Notes: generated by a model from the letters alone, not told the origin. Shown: positions 32,787 to 44,600, numbered from the stretch's first letter. The stretch: 52,894 nt of DNA from Intestinirhabdus alba (GCF_009711095.1 NZ_WMJZ01000029.1:1-52894), one strand, 5' to 3'. Numbers and translations are program-made.

Positions 32787-33659
32787 ATGTTTTTTAGTCG
32801 ACAAATTCACCAGTTTATCGCCATTGCGAGAACAGGTAGCTTCATAAAGGCAGCTAGCGAAATTTCTTTAACACCTTCTGCCCTAAGTCATGGAATTCAT
32901 GAACTTGAACAGCGTTTAGGAAAAAAACTTATCGTCAGGAAAAAATATGGTGCTTTCCTTACGCGCTATGGGAAAAAATTATATGGCGAGATCGCTCCTC
33001 TTTATGATATGGGAATTAAAATTTCTAATCGTGCCAAAAGTGATAAACCCAAAATTGTTATTTGTGTTGATGGCTTGTTAAATCCCTCGCTGCCCAAAAA
33101 ACTTAGTTATTTATTTGATGCTTATGGTGACTCTATTGAGGTTATATCCAGTAATTCACTAACACCTTTAGCAGATGTCATAGATGAAAAATGTGATGTG
33201 TTATTAGATGCTTCCTTTGGGCTGGAAAACAATACCCTTAAAAATCTTTATAAGATAGCATTACCTCCCGAGAGAATAGGTATTATTGCGAGTGACAAAA
33301 TAAAAAATAAATATAAAAATGCGGTATCAATGCTGAAGGGAGAAAAAATATTTCAAAGCAATACATCATTACAGCATAAGGTATTCAGAAAGTTTAAAGA
33401 AATGTTAAGTGCTAATTCAATAGAAAGTACTTTTATCGGATTACCAGATATTTTTGATGTCATAGGCGAGTTGTCCTTAGATATGGGGATCTCTATTGTG
33501 TCTGACAGAGCTTTTACCCACCCAGCTTTCTCTGATGTTAATTTTAATTTCATCGAGCTACCACCTGAGCTGGATTTTATAATTAACAGGGCGTTGTATT
33601 TCAAAAGAGAAAGGTTCGACGAGCTAGATGGCGTATTAACTTGTATACAGAAGCCATAA
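32787..33659 (+). CDS. LysR-family regulator of the Tc island (TcaR-like)
   Basis: A 290-residue LysR-type regulator. Residues 1-60 form the winged helix (FIAIARTGSFIKAASEISLT, PSALSHGIHELEQRLGKKL), followed by a weakly conserved effector domain. A good ribosome site (GGAGG) precedes the start. The gene is AT-rich and points toward the toxin operon, with 616 bp between. Yersinia Tc islands begin with LysR-type TcaR regulators that activate the toxin genes at low temperature. By position this is the counterpart; regulation by temperature cannot be read here. Confidence 0.82.
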   Translation: MFFSRQIHQFIAIARTGSFIKAASEISLTPSALSHGIHELEQRLGKKLIVRKKYGAFLTRYGKKLYGEIAPLYDMGIKISNRAKSDKPKIVICVDGLLNPSLPKKLSYLFDAYGDSIEVISSNSLTPLADVIDEKCDVLLDASFGLENNTLKNLYKIALPPERIGIIASDKIKNKYKNAVSMLKGEKIFQSNTSLQHKVFRKFKEMLSANSIESTFIGLPDIFDVIGELSLDMGISIVSDRAFTHPAFSDVNFNFIELPPELDFIINRALYFKRERFDELDGVLTCIQKP

Positions 33660-34275
33660 TTTTATTATCTAAATATTTGCCCTGATATTATTATATATTT
33701 TTATCTATAGGCGATTAAGCTTGCATCTACTTATGCGAGATTAAGCCATACGATACATAAATATTATCTTATTTATATAAGCATTGAATTAAATTTTTAT
33801 GTTTGAGAGTGAATATTCTTCAACAAGCATTATGCAATAACATATGTTTGTAATTTTATTTTCTTTCCTATTTAAAGAGCGCTAGAAAAAAAACGGTTAA
33901 AACTAAGCGTTGAAGAAGGTGTTGTACTTCACAAAAAAAGAGTAAGCAATGCTATTTGACTGTATAGTTTATGCTTAAGATGCAATTTTTTCATATTACA
34001 TAAAGTTCTTTTCAATACCAGGTTGTTTTTTTTCGATATGATGATTATCAAGACAGAAACATGTTACTGAGACTGTTGTTCGATTATGATTTTTAAGTTG
34101 CAAAACAACCACTGGCATTGGTTTTACCTTTATAGTTCGCCTGGCGAATGATGAATTTTTTATCATTAAATCCTGACAAAAATTCACTTTATTTACCTGG
34201 CATTAAAATTTATTTTTGAATTTAAATGCTGACTCAATATGCATCTTTACATTCTAACCACCTGGAGACTGTTAT
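33660..34275. other. AT-rich regulatory region upstream of tcaA
   Basis: 616 bp with no gene and very high AT content, ending in GGAG 9 nt before the tcaA start. It probably holds the promoter controlled by the LysR regulator and perhaps H-NS. I cannot assign a specific promoter among the many AT-rich hexamers. Confidence 0.5.
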
Positions 34276-37200
34276 ATGTCCACCGATAATTTACTGTCTG
34301 TATCAGAGACAGAGTCCGTTATCAAATTAAATAAAGCAGGCTATCGATCTGTCTTTGATATCATTAATAAAGGTCGCGATCATTTTATAAAAACCGTTCC
34401 AGATATGAATGCCGCCCATGCGCGAGAGATTTATCGTCAGGCGCGGGAGCATGCGGAAACCTTAAAAAGCCTTTTTCGTTCATGGCAGTTGCGGCAGGAG
34501 CCAGTTATTGGCGGACTGAAAAAGCTTGCACCATCCCCATCCTCTCTTCTTCAGGAAACTCTGCTGCGCAATCTGGGAGGAGACGGTGACTTTTCCGATC
34601 TGATGGCGCGCAGCGCTGACTACGCTGATGCGGCCTCCATTCAGTCTCTGTTCTCACCGGGGCGCTATGCTGTTGCCTTGTATAAGGTGGCCAGAAACCT
34701 CCATGTGGACAGTTCTGCAGTTGATATCAATAGCCGCCGCCCCGACCTGCAAAACCTGATCCTCAGCGAAACCACGATGAATCAGGAGATCACTTCTCTC
34801 GATCTTTTGCTTGAGATCCTGCAGGGCAATAACAGCGACAACCTTAACGCCCTGTCAAAGAGCTTCTCCCCCATGTCATTGCCTTATGATGACAAGCTGA
34901 CGCAAATCAACGCTGCCGTGGGCGCTCAGGGCCGAACTTTAAACGGTATCTGGGATAGCCTGTCTGATATACAGGCATCGTCCTTCGCCGCGGATGGATA
35001 CTCAATCCGCAGCGTTTCTTCTCCGGAGGTGGTTTCAGGACAACGGTTTTTCCTGAAAACTGAGGGAGAAATGGTCTGGCTGTCGCACGCCACCGCTGGC
35101 GGTGCTTATTTGCCGGGGGCACATCTGAATGTGGGGAAGCCATCGGCTGCAGCGGTGCAGACTGCCCCTCTGCATATTACCCAGCAAGATGGTTTGCTTT
35201 ACCTGGGCATTGACGGCGACGTCACCCTTAATGATATCTCTCTGTCTGGATGCTATCTGATGGCAGACAGCGGTGAAGATAATGGAAATGAAGGAAACTA
35301 TGCCCGCATGGGGAACACGGCGGGAAATCTGGATATTAAGCCGGCCAGGCACCTGGCCATTACCCTGGAACCAGACGGTAAAAACGGAACGTGGCTCAAA
35401 ACCAGTAAAGGCTATATCGGGCATAAGAGCAGCGATGCTACCGACTGGCCCGATGCGCTGACGGTAACTGAACCTAACACCGAGACAGCACTATTATTTA
35501 CCTTATGTAAGGATGATACGGGTGACACCACGATTTCACCAGAAGCGACGCTACCTCCGGATACCGCCCCGAACCCGCCGGTGCGAACCATACTGAATCT
35601 GACCCCGGTAAGTTATCAGTTGATGGCCAATGAGGCGCTAACTGAGGCCGATATCGCCAGCCATTATGGGCTTAAAAATGGTGCTCAGCGTTCAGCCAGC
35701 GATTTAGTCACGCAGCTGAATGATATTTCCGTTTTTCGGGAGAAAACCGGCCTTACCTTTAATCAGATTCTGGAACTCACGGCCCAGGCTGATTATGCTC
35801 ATAATGCTACTGATGCTCATAATAGCTGTCCTTTCTACAAATACGGTAATACGAGCCGTGAAGATGTCTGGAAATATGGCGCTGCATATTTGAATAGTGG
35901 TCTGGATGATATTAAGCAGCCTGACGAGCGCCTGTTGTGGGTACAGCCAGAAGTTCGTGATACCTCAGGAAATATCACCAAACCGGCGGCTCTGAATTTC
36001 ACTGATGATACCCTGGTTTCCCTGGCGGGAAATGCTGAAAAACTTATCCGCCTGCGTAATACCACCGGCCTGTCTTTCGAAATGCTCGACTGGGTGATTG
36101 TTAACGCATCAAAGGCCGCAGGGCACGATTCCCCGGTACTCGACACCCGGGTGCTCAGAGCTCTGGCAGCCTGCGTGGATATGCAGAAACGCTATGGCAT
36201 TACCCCCGATACGTTTGTCAGCTTTATTGGCCCGGTCAATCCGTACGCCCGTAAGCAGGAAAAAAGTTTTTACGAGAGTCTCTTCACCTCGGCGGATCTG
36301 ACAGACAGCATCCCTGTGGGCGGCACGGTGAAATACAATGGCGACCAGGGCGTTTATGAATCAATCTGCGCTAAAGCCCTTGGCGCAACCATTGATGAAT
36401 TCACCCGTACAGGCCGTTACTGTTTCGGTGATGCAGAAACATTCACCATGTCTGAGAGTGCCGCCGGACAGATTTATCGCTTTGGCGCCATTCCCCGCAT
36501 GCTGGGCCTGACGTTTGCTGAAGCCGAGTGCCTGTGGCAGCTGATGGCCGGTGGTACAAACAATTTACTGACAGCGCTGGGCCGTGATACCGGCTTTGCC
36601 GCCATCGATCTTATCCAACGCACTGAGCAGGTGCTGAGCTGGATGGCTGATAACAACCTGAATTTGATTCAGGTCCAGGCGATGGTGAGCACGATCTACA
36701 GCGGCACCGCCACGGCTGAGATGTTCACCTTCCTGCAAAACGTTTATCACAGCGTGAAAGGTACCCTCTCTGCTGACGCTGAAAAGGACGATGCCCTGCT
36801 GCAGAAGGTATGCCGCGCGCTGGCCGGCGGTTTTGGTCTCAAGGCCAATATTATGGGCCCGGTAACGACATGGCTGAGTAAAACGGACGCTGACTTCACG
36901 CTCGATGGCTACTGGGCGAGCATCGCGGCGTTCTTTGACAATGCGCAGAACACCACCGTGGATGATTTGCAGCAGGATACCACCGGACTGGTGGACGCAA
37001 CGCAACGTCTGAGCCAGCTGGTGCTGGTAGCCCGCTGGCTGAATCTGAGCGAGCAGGGCTTGACGCTGCTGACCGATACCCCCGCCCAGCTGGACAGCTC
37101 TCTTTCCGCCACTCCGCAACCGGACTTACCTCTGCTGCTGTTACTGACCCGCTTCAAGCGCTGGCAGAGCCAGGTGACTACCTCCGTCGACGAGGCCCTG

Positions 37201-37512
37201 CGCCTGCTGCCGGTACTGGCCGATGACGCATCGTCCGCTGGTGAAGTGGCGGAGAAAATCGCGGCTCTTCATAACCTCACGGCGGACAGTGTCCTCAATA
37301 TGAACACGCTCCTGTTTGGCGACGGCAAATTCCCGCACAGTTTTGCGCAGCTGTATTCCCTGCTGACCTGGCTACGTACGGGTCAGATGCTCAACGTTGG
37401 CTCCGCCGCTCTGCATGACCTGCTGACCATGGCACAGAGTCGTGTCGAAGCGGAAGACAGCGTCCTGATTTCCCGTGTGGCAAACGCACTGACCGCTGGC
37501 ATGACCGCATAA
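34276..37512 (+). CDS. tcaA: Tc toxin A subunit, first part (TcaA-like)
   Basis: A 1078-residue homologue of Yersinia/Photorhabdus TcaA, the N-terminal half of a split TcA pore-forming subunit. Residues ~1-200 match the SpvA/VRP1 family (MSTDNLLSVSETESVIKLNK; SLFSPGRYAVALYKVARNLH). The middle has receptor-binding-like beta segments (~250-450), and the last ~500 residues are helical shell. With TcaB it should assemble a pentamer that binds target cells and injects the TcC effector. The frame is intact. GC is far higher than in the upstream region. tcaB follows after 22 bp. Confidence 0.9.
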   Translation: MSTDNLLSVSETESVIKLNKAGYRSVFDIINKGRDHFIKTVPDMNAAHAREIYRQAREHAETLKSLFRSWQLRQEPVIGGLKKLAPSPSSLLQETLLRNLGGDGDFSDLMARSADYADAASIQSLFSPGRYAVALYKVARNLHVDSSAVDINSRRPDLQNLILSETTMNQEITSLDLLLEILQGNNSDNLNALSKSFSPMSLPYDDKLTQINAAVGAQGRTLNGIWDSLSDIQASSFAADGYSIRSVSSPEVVSGQRFFLKTEGEMVWLSHATAGGAYLPGAHLNVGKPSAAAVQTAPLHITQQDGLLYLGIDGDVTLNDISLSGCYLMADSGEDNGNEGNYARMGNTAGNLDIKPARHLAITLEPDGKNGTWLKTSKGYIGHKSSDATDWPDALTVTEPNTETALLFTLCKDDTGDTTISPEATLPPDTAPNPPVRTILNLTPVSYQLMANEALTEADIASHYGLKNGAQRSASDLVTQLNDISVFREKTGLTFNQILELTAQADYAHNATDAHNSCPFYKYGNTSREDVWKYGAAYLNSGLDDIKQPDERLLWVQPEVRDTSGNITKPAALNFTDDTLVSLAGNAEKLIRLRNTTGLSFEMLDWVIVNASKAAGHDSPVLDTRVLRALAACVDMQKRYGITPDTFVSFIGPVNPYARKQEKSFYESLFTSADLTDSIPVGGTVKYNGDQGVYESICAKALGATIDEFTRTGRYCFGDAETFTMSESAAGQIYRFGAIPRMLGLTFAEAECLWQLMAGGTNNLLTALGRDTGFAAIDLIQRTEQVLSWMADNNLNLIQVQAMVSTIYSGTATAEMFTFLQNVYHSVKGTLSADAEKDDALLQKVCRALAGGFGLKANIMGPVTTWLSKTDADFTLDGYWASIAAFFDNAQNTTVDDLQQDTTGLVDATQRLSQLVLVARWLNLSEQGLTLLTDTPAQLDSSLSATPQPDLPLLLLLTRFKRWQSQVTTSVDEALRLLPVLADDASSAGEVAEKIAALHNLTADSVLNMNTLLFGDGKFPHSFAQLYSLLTWLRTGQMLNVGSAALHDLLTMAQSRVEAEDSVLISRVANALTAGMTA

Positions 37513-37534
37513 ATAAATAAAGGATATCAATACT

Positions 37535-40500
37535 ATGTCAATCTCATTATTTAACCAGAATCTCAAGGAAGCGCGTCGTGACGCGCTGGTCAGCTACTAT
37601 CTGGCGACGCATGACTTTTCATCGCTGCCGGAAGGCAGCAGCGTGACCACGGCTGATGACCTGTACGAATACCTGCTGCTGGATACAAAAATCAGTAACG
37701 CCGTGACCACTTCCCGTCTGGCGGAGGCCATCAGCAGCCTGCAGCTGTTTATCCACCGCTCGCTGGAAGGGTATGAAGGTGAGCTGGCTGGCACGGCGAC
37801 TTCATACCTGGCACAGGATGCCTTCCTGGATAACTGGGACCAGTATAACAAGCGCTACAGCACCTGGGCCGGTAAGGAGAAGCTGCGCTTTTATGCCGGG
37901 AATTATGTTGATCCAACCCTGAGAATGAATAAAACAGAGGTATTTGAAAATTTAGAAAATAATATAAACCAGGCCAGGTTAACTACTGATTCTGCAAATA
38001 AGGCGCTTCAGCAGTATTTAATTCAATTTGAGATCCTGGATAATATTGTTTATATTTCCAGCTGTAATTCCCCTGAGGGTGATGATGTATATTTCCTGGG
38101 GAAAGATGCATGCCTTCCCCAAAGCTATTACTGGCGACGCTATTCCAAAAAGGGTGTTTTAAAATGGAGTGAATGGAAAAAGCTCCCTGCCATGATGTCA
38201 CAAACTTTTGAAGATAAAATCTTCCCTTACATTGATAATGGCCGCCTCAATGTTTTATGGATTACAAAGGAAAAAGTAACATCAGCAGAAGGCAATAGCG
38301 CTGATACTATCTATTATGCAAATGCAGCAAAATTCAACAATGATAGCTCCTGGACTATCATTAAAAAAGATGAGGTTGATCCTAAAATTTTACCTTGTTT
38401 TACCAATAAACCAGGTGGTAGCACCTTGTCTGTTTCGGAGGCAGGGATTCCTGTTGCATTAGATATTATCCCTGCAAACATTATTTTTTCTAAGTCCAGA
38501 AATACATTGTATTTTTTGGGGGTGGGTGAAAACGGTTACGAAGTCCTTGCGATAAGTTTCGGTACAGTAGGTTCAGTTTTGCCGTATATTCCGAGAATAT
38601 TTGATGTTTTGTCTGTTAGTTCAGCCCAGGAGGTGGAGAAACTTTCTGCTTACATCAAAAACGATGTACTTATTATAGATGTGGCCTTGCGCAACGAAGA
38701 TGAAACTCTGGATTGTAGAGAATATACAATAGACATCGAAAAAGGCATGACCTGCAGTCCAATCGACGTTTCCACTACTTATAAACCAGCAATAAAGCAT
38801 GCTACAAACGTAACCGATGTCAACTCTGAAATCACCCGAACTGTTACAGGCTACTCTATGGATGTAACAGGGTATTTTGTAGGAGTGGGGGATTTTCACT
38901 TTCAGGCTGAATATGATAATGCTACAAGGCAATGTAAAATTTTCCAAGTTGATGGCGCTTTACTACAATATAAAGTGAATGAGGATGATTATGTGGCTAT
39001 AGGCGATGCCTCTAATCCAACAATAGTTTCCTTAAAAGAAAAGGCACTAGACATCTATGACGCTACTCCTTTTTACAGAATAGAGATATATGAGGAGGTC
39101 GTCGATGCAGAAATGCCAGATTTCCCGCCTTCAGACGAAAACTATGGGGAAATGGGGCCTGGTTTTGAATATATACCACCAGAAGGTAGTCTATTACCAC
39201 ACCTGGCAATCAATGGTTTTGATCCCGGTGTTCCATCATTTGACATTATGAAGTATATCGGTCTGTCATCTGATGATGAATTAGATGAAAAGCTATTTAC
39301 CTACGAGGTGCAGGATAATGATTTTCTGGGAGGTGACGTGGCCTTTAATGGGCACAATGGCCTTTATCTGTGGGAAATATTCTTCCATATCCCTTATCTG
39401 GTCGCCACCCGCTTTGCCACCGAGCAACGCTTTGAGGAGGCTGAACGCTGGTATAAATATATCTTTAACAGCGCCGGCTACCGCGATGAAGATGGCAAAA
39501 TCCTGACGGATGATAAAGACCAGCCCCGCTACTGGAACTGTTACCCGTTGCAGCAGGACGTGGCCTGGGACAGTTTCGCCGATATGCCGGCCAGTACCGA
39601 TCCGGATATGATAGCCACCGCCGACCCGATGCACTATAAGCTGGCCATTTTTCAGCACACCCTTGACCTGCTGATTGCCCGCGGCGATGCGGCCTATCGC
39701 CTGCTGGAGCGCGACACGCTGACCGAAGCCAAAATGTACTATGTCCAGGCACAGCAGCTGCTCGGCCCGCGTCCGGATATCCGGGTGACGAATACCTGGG
39801 ATAACCCGACCCTGTCCGCCGAAGCCGATGCAATACAAAATCCGGCCACGCGCAGCGCTGAGGGGGCCTCGCTGACCTTTGCGCAGTGGTTACGTGCCGG
39901 GGATGCCAATGAAATGGGGGACGGTAATTTCCTGCCGCCGTACAATGACGTGCTGCTGGCCTACTGGGATAAGCTGGATATCCGCCTTTACAACCTGCGC
40001 CATAATCTGAGCCTCGACGGCCAGCCGCTCAGCCTGCCGCTGTTTGCCACCCCGGTTGACCCTGCCGAACTGCATCGCCAGCAGTCTGGTGGCAATGGCA
40101 TACAGGGGGAGGTCAGCCCGGCGGAATTGACCGACACCGGCTGGCGTTATCCTCTGCTGGCAGACCATGCCCGCTATGCCGTCGGACAACTGAGCCAGTT
40201 TGGCAGTACCCTGCTTGGCGCGCTGGAGCGCCGTGACGGCGAACAACTGACGCTGCTGTTGCAGACGCAGCAGATTACGGTGCTGGGTCAACAGCAGGAT
40301 ATTGCGCAGAAGAATCTTGACAGCCTGAACGCCAGTCTTGAATCCCTGAATACCAGCCGGGCCAGCGCGGAGATGCGCAAATCTTATTATGACAATCTGA
40401 TAAACGGCAGCCTGTCGGCAGCCGAGGAGAAGGGGCTGACGTTACGCAATAATGCCACTCAGGCAAACGTGGCGGCCTCGGCCTTGATGATATATGGCGG

Positions 40501-41608
40501 TTCGCTCAGCGCCATCCCGAACATCTTTGGTATGGCCGACGGCGGCGGTGATTTGGGCGCACCGGTCACCGGAGCTGGCTGGGCAGCGCAGACCATTGCA
40601 GGTACGTTCGAGCAGGCGGCCTCCGTCAGTGAGGTCACGGCAGGTTACCGACGCCGGGCGGAAGAGTGGGCGCTGCAGAGTGAGCTGGCAGATAAGGATA
40701 TCAGCCAGGCAGAATCGCAGATTGACAGCCTGAAAGCGCAGATTGCCATGCAGCAGAAGCAGATTGCGCTGGCGGAGATGGAGTCGGCCAATGCGCAGGC
40801 AGTGTACGACCTGCAGAGCAGCCGTTTTACCGGACAGGAACTCTATAACTGGATGGTCAGCCGCCTGTCCTCCCTCTATTACCAGCTCTACGATGCCACC
40901 ATTCCGGTCTGTATTCAGGCCCGGGAAGCGCTGAAGCGTGAGCTGGGCAGCAGCAAAACAGACGGTATTTTCAGTACGCCGGTCTGGAACGATTTATACC
41001 AGGGGCTGCTGGCCGGCGAAGGGCTTACCACCGGGCTGCAGAAGCTGGAGAACGTCTGGCTCCAGAACAGCGCGAACGGGCTGGAGGCCACGCGCACGGT
41101 GTCGCTTGCCGCACTGCGCGGGGAGAAAAACGGCAGCCTGAGTACCGTCATCACGGGCGTGCTTAACGGCAGCCCGGATAAGTCTGAGGTCGGTAAACTT
41201 AAGCTGGATGACGCCCACATTTTCAGCGCCGTGCTGGATATGTCAACCCTGCAGCTGGCTGATGACTACGGCCCGACCAGCAGTAACAAAACGCTCTTTA
41301 TCAAGAGCATTGCCGTCACGCTGCCAACCCTGCTGGGGCCGTATCAGGACATTGCCGCCACGCTGTCTGATGACAAGGGAACCGTCGCCACGCTGTCCCA
41401 CGGTATGCAGGATACCGGGCGCTTTGTCGTGAACTTCGACGACAGCCGCTTCCTGCCGTTTGAGGGCAGAGATCCGAGGACAATGACCCTGACGCTGAGC
41501 ATTTTTAATGTGAAGGACGCCGGTGACGCGGCGCCGAACCAGCGGTCCATCGTGGAAAACCTGAGCGATATCATTTTCCATATCCGCTACATCATGCGTA
41601 ACAGTTAA
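37535..41608 (+). CDS. tcaB: Tc toxin A subunit, second part (TcaB-like), with foreign-looking middle
   Basis: A 1357-residue homologue of TcaB/TccB, the C-terminal half of a split TcA. The N-terminal ~130 residues and the part from ~residue 590 on are GC-rich and typical (FHIPYLVATRFATEQRFEEA; LGPRPDIRVTNTWDNPTLSA). The C-terminal third holds the channel helices (DISQAESQIDSLKAQIAMQQ) and the TcB-binding domain (DLYQGLLAGEGLTTGLQKLE). Residues ~130-580 (37,920-39,280) are AT-rich and less conserved, where neuraminidase-like and receptor-binding domains are expected. AAGGA precedes the start. Confidence 0.9.
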   Translation: MSISLFNQNLKEARRDALVSYYLATHDFSSLPEGSSVTTADDLYEYLLLDTKISNAVTTSRLAEAISSLQLFIHRSLEGYEGELAGTATSYLAQDAFLDNWDQYNKRYSTWAGKEKLRFYAGNYVDPTLRMNKTEVFENLENNINQARLTTDSANKALQQYLIQFEILDNIVYISSCNSPEGDDVYFLGKDACLPQSYYWRRYSKKGVLKWSEWKKLPAMMSQTFEDKIFPYIDNGRLNVLWITKEKVTSAEGNSADTIYYANAAKFNNDSSWTIIKKDEVDPKILPCFTNKPGGSTLSVSEAGIPVALDIIPANIIFSKSRNTLYFLGVGENGYEVLAISFGTVGSVLPYIPRIFDVLSVSSAQEVEKLSAYIKNDVLIIDVALRNEDETLDCREYTIDIEKGMTCSPIDVSTTYKPAIKHATNVTDVNSEITRTVTGYSMDVTGYFVGVGDFHFQAEYDNATRQCKIFQVDGALLQYKVNEDDYVAIGDASNPTIVSLKEKALDIYDATPFYRIEIYEEVVDAEMPDFPPSDENYGEMGPGFEYIPPEGSLLPHLAINGFDPGVPSFDIMKYIGLSSDDELDEKLFTYEVQDNDFLGGDVAFNGHNGLYLWEIFFHIPYLVATRFATEQRFEEAERWYKYIFNSAGYRDEDGKILTDDKDQPRYWNCYPLQQDVAWDSFADMPASTDPDMIATADPMHYKLAIFQHTLDLLIARGDAAYRLLERDTLTEAKMYYVQAQQLLGPRPDIRVTNTWDNPTLSAEADAIQNPATRSAEGASLTFAQWLRAGDANEMGDGNFLPPYNDVLLAYWDKLDIRLYNLRHNLSLDGQPLSLPLFATPVDPAELHRQQSGGNGIQGEVSPAELTDTGWRYPLLADHARYAVGQLSQFGSTLLGALERRDGEQLTLLLQTQQITVLGQQQDIAQKNLDSLNASLESLNTSRASAEMRKSYYDNLINGSLSAAEEKGLTLRNNATQANVAASALMIYGGSLSAIPNIFGMADGGGDLGAPVTGAGWAAQTIAGTFEQAASVSEVTAGYRRRAEEWALQSELADKDISQAESQIDSLKAQIAMQQKQIALAEMESANAQAVYDLQSSRFTGQELYNWMVSRLSSLYYQLYDATIPVCIQAREALKRELGSSKTDGIFSTPVWNDLYQGLLAGEGLTTGLQKLENVWLQNSANGLEATRTVSLAALRGEKNGSLSTVITGVLNGSPDKSEVGKLKLDDAHIFSAVLDMSTLQLADDYGPTSSNKTLFIKSIAVTLPTLLGPYQDIAATLSDDKGTVATLSHGMQDTGRFVVNFDDSRFLPFEGRDPRTMTLTLSIFNVKDAGDAAPNQRSIVENLSDIIFHIRYIMRNS

Positions 41609-41630
41609 TCCTGAATCTTCTGTTGTTATA

Positions 41631-41649
41631 CGGTCCCCTTCGGGGACCG
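41631..41649 (+). other. mRNA stem-loop between tcaB and tcaC
   Basis: CGGTCCCC-TTC-GGGGACCG is an 8-bp stem directly followed by the tcaC ribosome site (AAGGA). There is no T run, so I read it as an mRNA stability or translation element rather than a full terminator. Confidence 0.6.
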
Positions 41650-41663
41650 TAAGGAATCCTTCT

Positions 41664-44600
41664 ATGCAAAATACAGACACCATCAAACTGGAACCGCCTT
41701 CTCTGCCTAAAGGCGGCGGGGCCGTCACGGGACTGAAAGGAGACATGGCTGCGGCAGGTCCTGACGGCGCGGCAGTGCTTACGGTCGCGCTGCCGGTCAG
41801 CGCCGGTCGCGGGTATGCCCCTTCCCTTGCCCTGAACTATCACAGCCGGGCCGGTAACGGGCCCTTTGGCATCGGCTGGGCTGTAAGCCAGCCCGCGGTG
41901 CGCCGGCGTACCAGCAAGGGCGTACCGGCTTATGACGAAAAAGATGAATTCACCGGGCCTGACGGGGAAGTCCTTGTTCCGGCACTGAATGAGGTGGGGG
42001 AGCCTGATCTGCGCCACAACAGCATGCTCCTTGACAGAAAGCTGGGAGAAGATTTCACCGTTTCAGCCTGGCGCAGCCGAACCGAAACGGATTTTAGCCG
42101 ACTGGAGTTTTGGGAACCTCTCAGCCACAGCGAACCGGGTTTCTGGGTGATGTACAGCCCCGACGGGCAGGTCCATCTTCTGGGGCGCAACCCTCAGGCC
42201 CGTATCAGCCACCCTGAAAACCCGGCGCAGGTGGCCGTCTGGCTGGCTGAATCCTCCGTGTCGGCCACGGGTGAACAAATTTACTGGCAGTACCGGGCCG
42301 AAGATGAAAAAGGCTGTGACGAAACGGAGACGACCGCACACCCGAATGCCACCGCGCAGCGCTACCTGACTGCGGTCTGGTACGGCAACAAAGTCGCCGC
42401 CCGTGAATTACCTGCACTTATGGCAGAGCCATCACCTGCAGACTGGCTGTTTACGCTGGTTCTGGATTATGGCGAGCGGGGAACCGACCCGGACGTCGCG
42501 CCTGAGTGGCTGGCGCCGGGCAGCGGCGACTGGCCGTGTCGCAGGGATTGTTTCTCAGCCTACGATGCCGGTTTTGATGTGCGCACCCGCCGCCTCTGCT
42601 GCCAGCTACTGATGTATCACGATGTTGCGGCACTGGCCGGAGAAGCGCAGGCGGAAAACGCCCCTTATCTGGTGTCGCGCCTGCTGCTGGCCTGGGAGGA
42701 GAACGCCTCGATTACCACACTGAAATCAGTTCAGCAAATCGCTTACGAGGCCGATGGTCGTCCCGTAACGCTTCCTCCCCTGACGCTGGACTGGCAGGAT
42801 TTTTCCCCGCCGGCAACGGTGGAATGGCAGAAACGGGCTGACATGGACAGGTTCAACCTTTTGCAGCCTTACCGGATGGTTGACCTGAACGGGGAAGGCA
42901 TGGCGGGCATTCTGTATCAGGACGGGAAAGCCTGGTGGTATCGGGCACCCGTGCGCGACGCGGCAGGCGGAGCGGATGCGGTCACCTGGGATAAACCCGC
43001 GCCGCTGCCGGCTGTTCCGCCCCTGCGGGGAGGCGGCTCGCTGGTCGACCTGAACGGAGACGGATACCTGGAGTGGGTCGTGACCGCCTCCGGCACTGCC
43101 GGGCATTACCAGCGTACGCCGGAACGCGGCTGGACGAGTTTCACACCCTTTAAGGCGCTGCCGGTGGAGTACGCGCACATTCACGCGCAGCTGGCGGATA
43201 TGTCGGGGGCCGGCCTGAGCGATCTGGTGCTGATCGGGCCCGGGAGCGTACGTCTGTACAGCGGAACCGGCGAAGGCTGGAACCCCGCGACAATCGTCAT
43301 GCAGCCGGATGATATCACCCTGCCGCAGTTTAACCCGGATGCCGGCGTGCTGGTTGCCTTCAGCGATATGGCGGGCAGCGGCCAGCAGCAACTGGTGGAA
43401 ATACGTGCAGAAGGCGTTCGCTACTGGCCCGCACTGGGACACGGCCGCTTCGGTACTCCCGTCAGTATGGACGGTTTTAGCTGGCCAGCAGAAACCTTTA
43501 ACCCGGAACAGCTGTATCTTGCCGATATGGACGGCTCAGGGACCACCGATCTGATTTACGCCCTGAGCGACAGGCTTGTGGTCTGGCTTAATCAGAGCGG
43601 TAACCATTTTGCAGAATCCTTCAGCATCAGCCTGCCGGAGGGCGTTCATTATGATCGGACCTGCAGCCTGCAGCTGGCGGATATTCAGGGGCTTGGCGTG
43701 GCCAGTCTGGTCCTGACAGTCCCCCATCCTGTCCCCACCCACTGGGTCTGCCATCTGACGGAAAGCAAGCCGTGGTTGCTGAAAGGGACGAACAATAATA
43801 TGGGGGCCCGCTGTGCCCTGACTTACCGCAGCTCGGCCCAGTTCTGGCTGGATGAAAAGAGGGACGCCGTGGAAGAAGGCAAATCAGCGCCGGCCTGTTA
43901 TCTGCCGTTTGCGCTGCATATGCTGTGCCGCACGGACGTTATCGATGAAATCACGACTAATCACCTGACCAGCCTCGTGCGCTACCGTCACGGCGTCTGG
44001 GACGGACGGGAGCGGGAGTTTCGGGGTTTTGGCTTCGTTGAGATCCGCGACACTGACGTGCTGGCGGACACAAGGAGCGCCGGGGAGATCAGCATGCCAG
44101 CCATCAGCCTCAGCTGGTACGCCACCGGCCTGCCTGCGGTGGATGACAGCCTGCACAATGAATTCTGGGCCGGCGATGAGCAGGCTTTCCCCGGTTATCT
44201 TCCGCGGTTTACCACCGGCAGTGGGGACAACGAGCAGGCTTTTACCCCTGATGATGAGGCCGCATACTGGCTTCGCCGCGGCCTGAAGGGGATGATGTTA
44301 CGCTCGGAGCTATACGGCAGTGACGGGAGTGCTCTGGCAAACATCCCCTATTCAGTCAGTGAAAGCCGGTCGCAGGTGCGCCTGGTGGAATCCCGGGGCG
44401 CTTATCCGGTTATTTTCCCACAAACAGTTGAAAGCAGAATCTACAGCTATGAACGTATCAGTTGCGATCCGCAATGCAGCCAGCAGGTGCTGCTGAGCTG
44501 CGATGAATACGGCCAGCCGCTCCGGCAGGTCAGCATCAATTACCCGCGTCGCGCGCAACCGACTCAAAACCCGTATCCGGATACCTTACCCGGGACGCTT

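Noticed and set aside
42726-43442. Long minus-strand frame of 238 residues opposite tcaC
   Set aside because: A shadow of the GC-rich tcaC coding frame; no start signal and a low-complexity composition. Similar shadows occur opposite tcaB and tccC.
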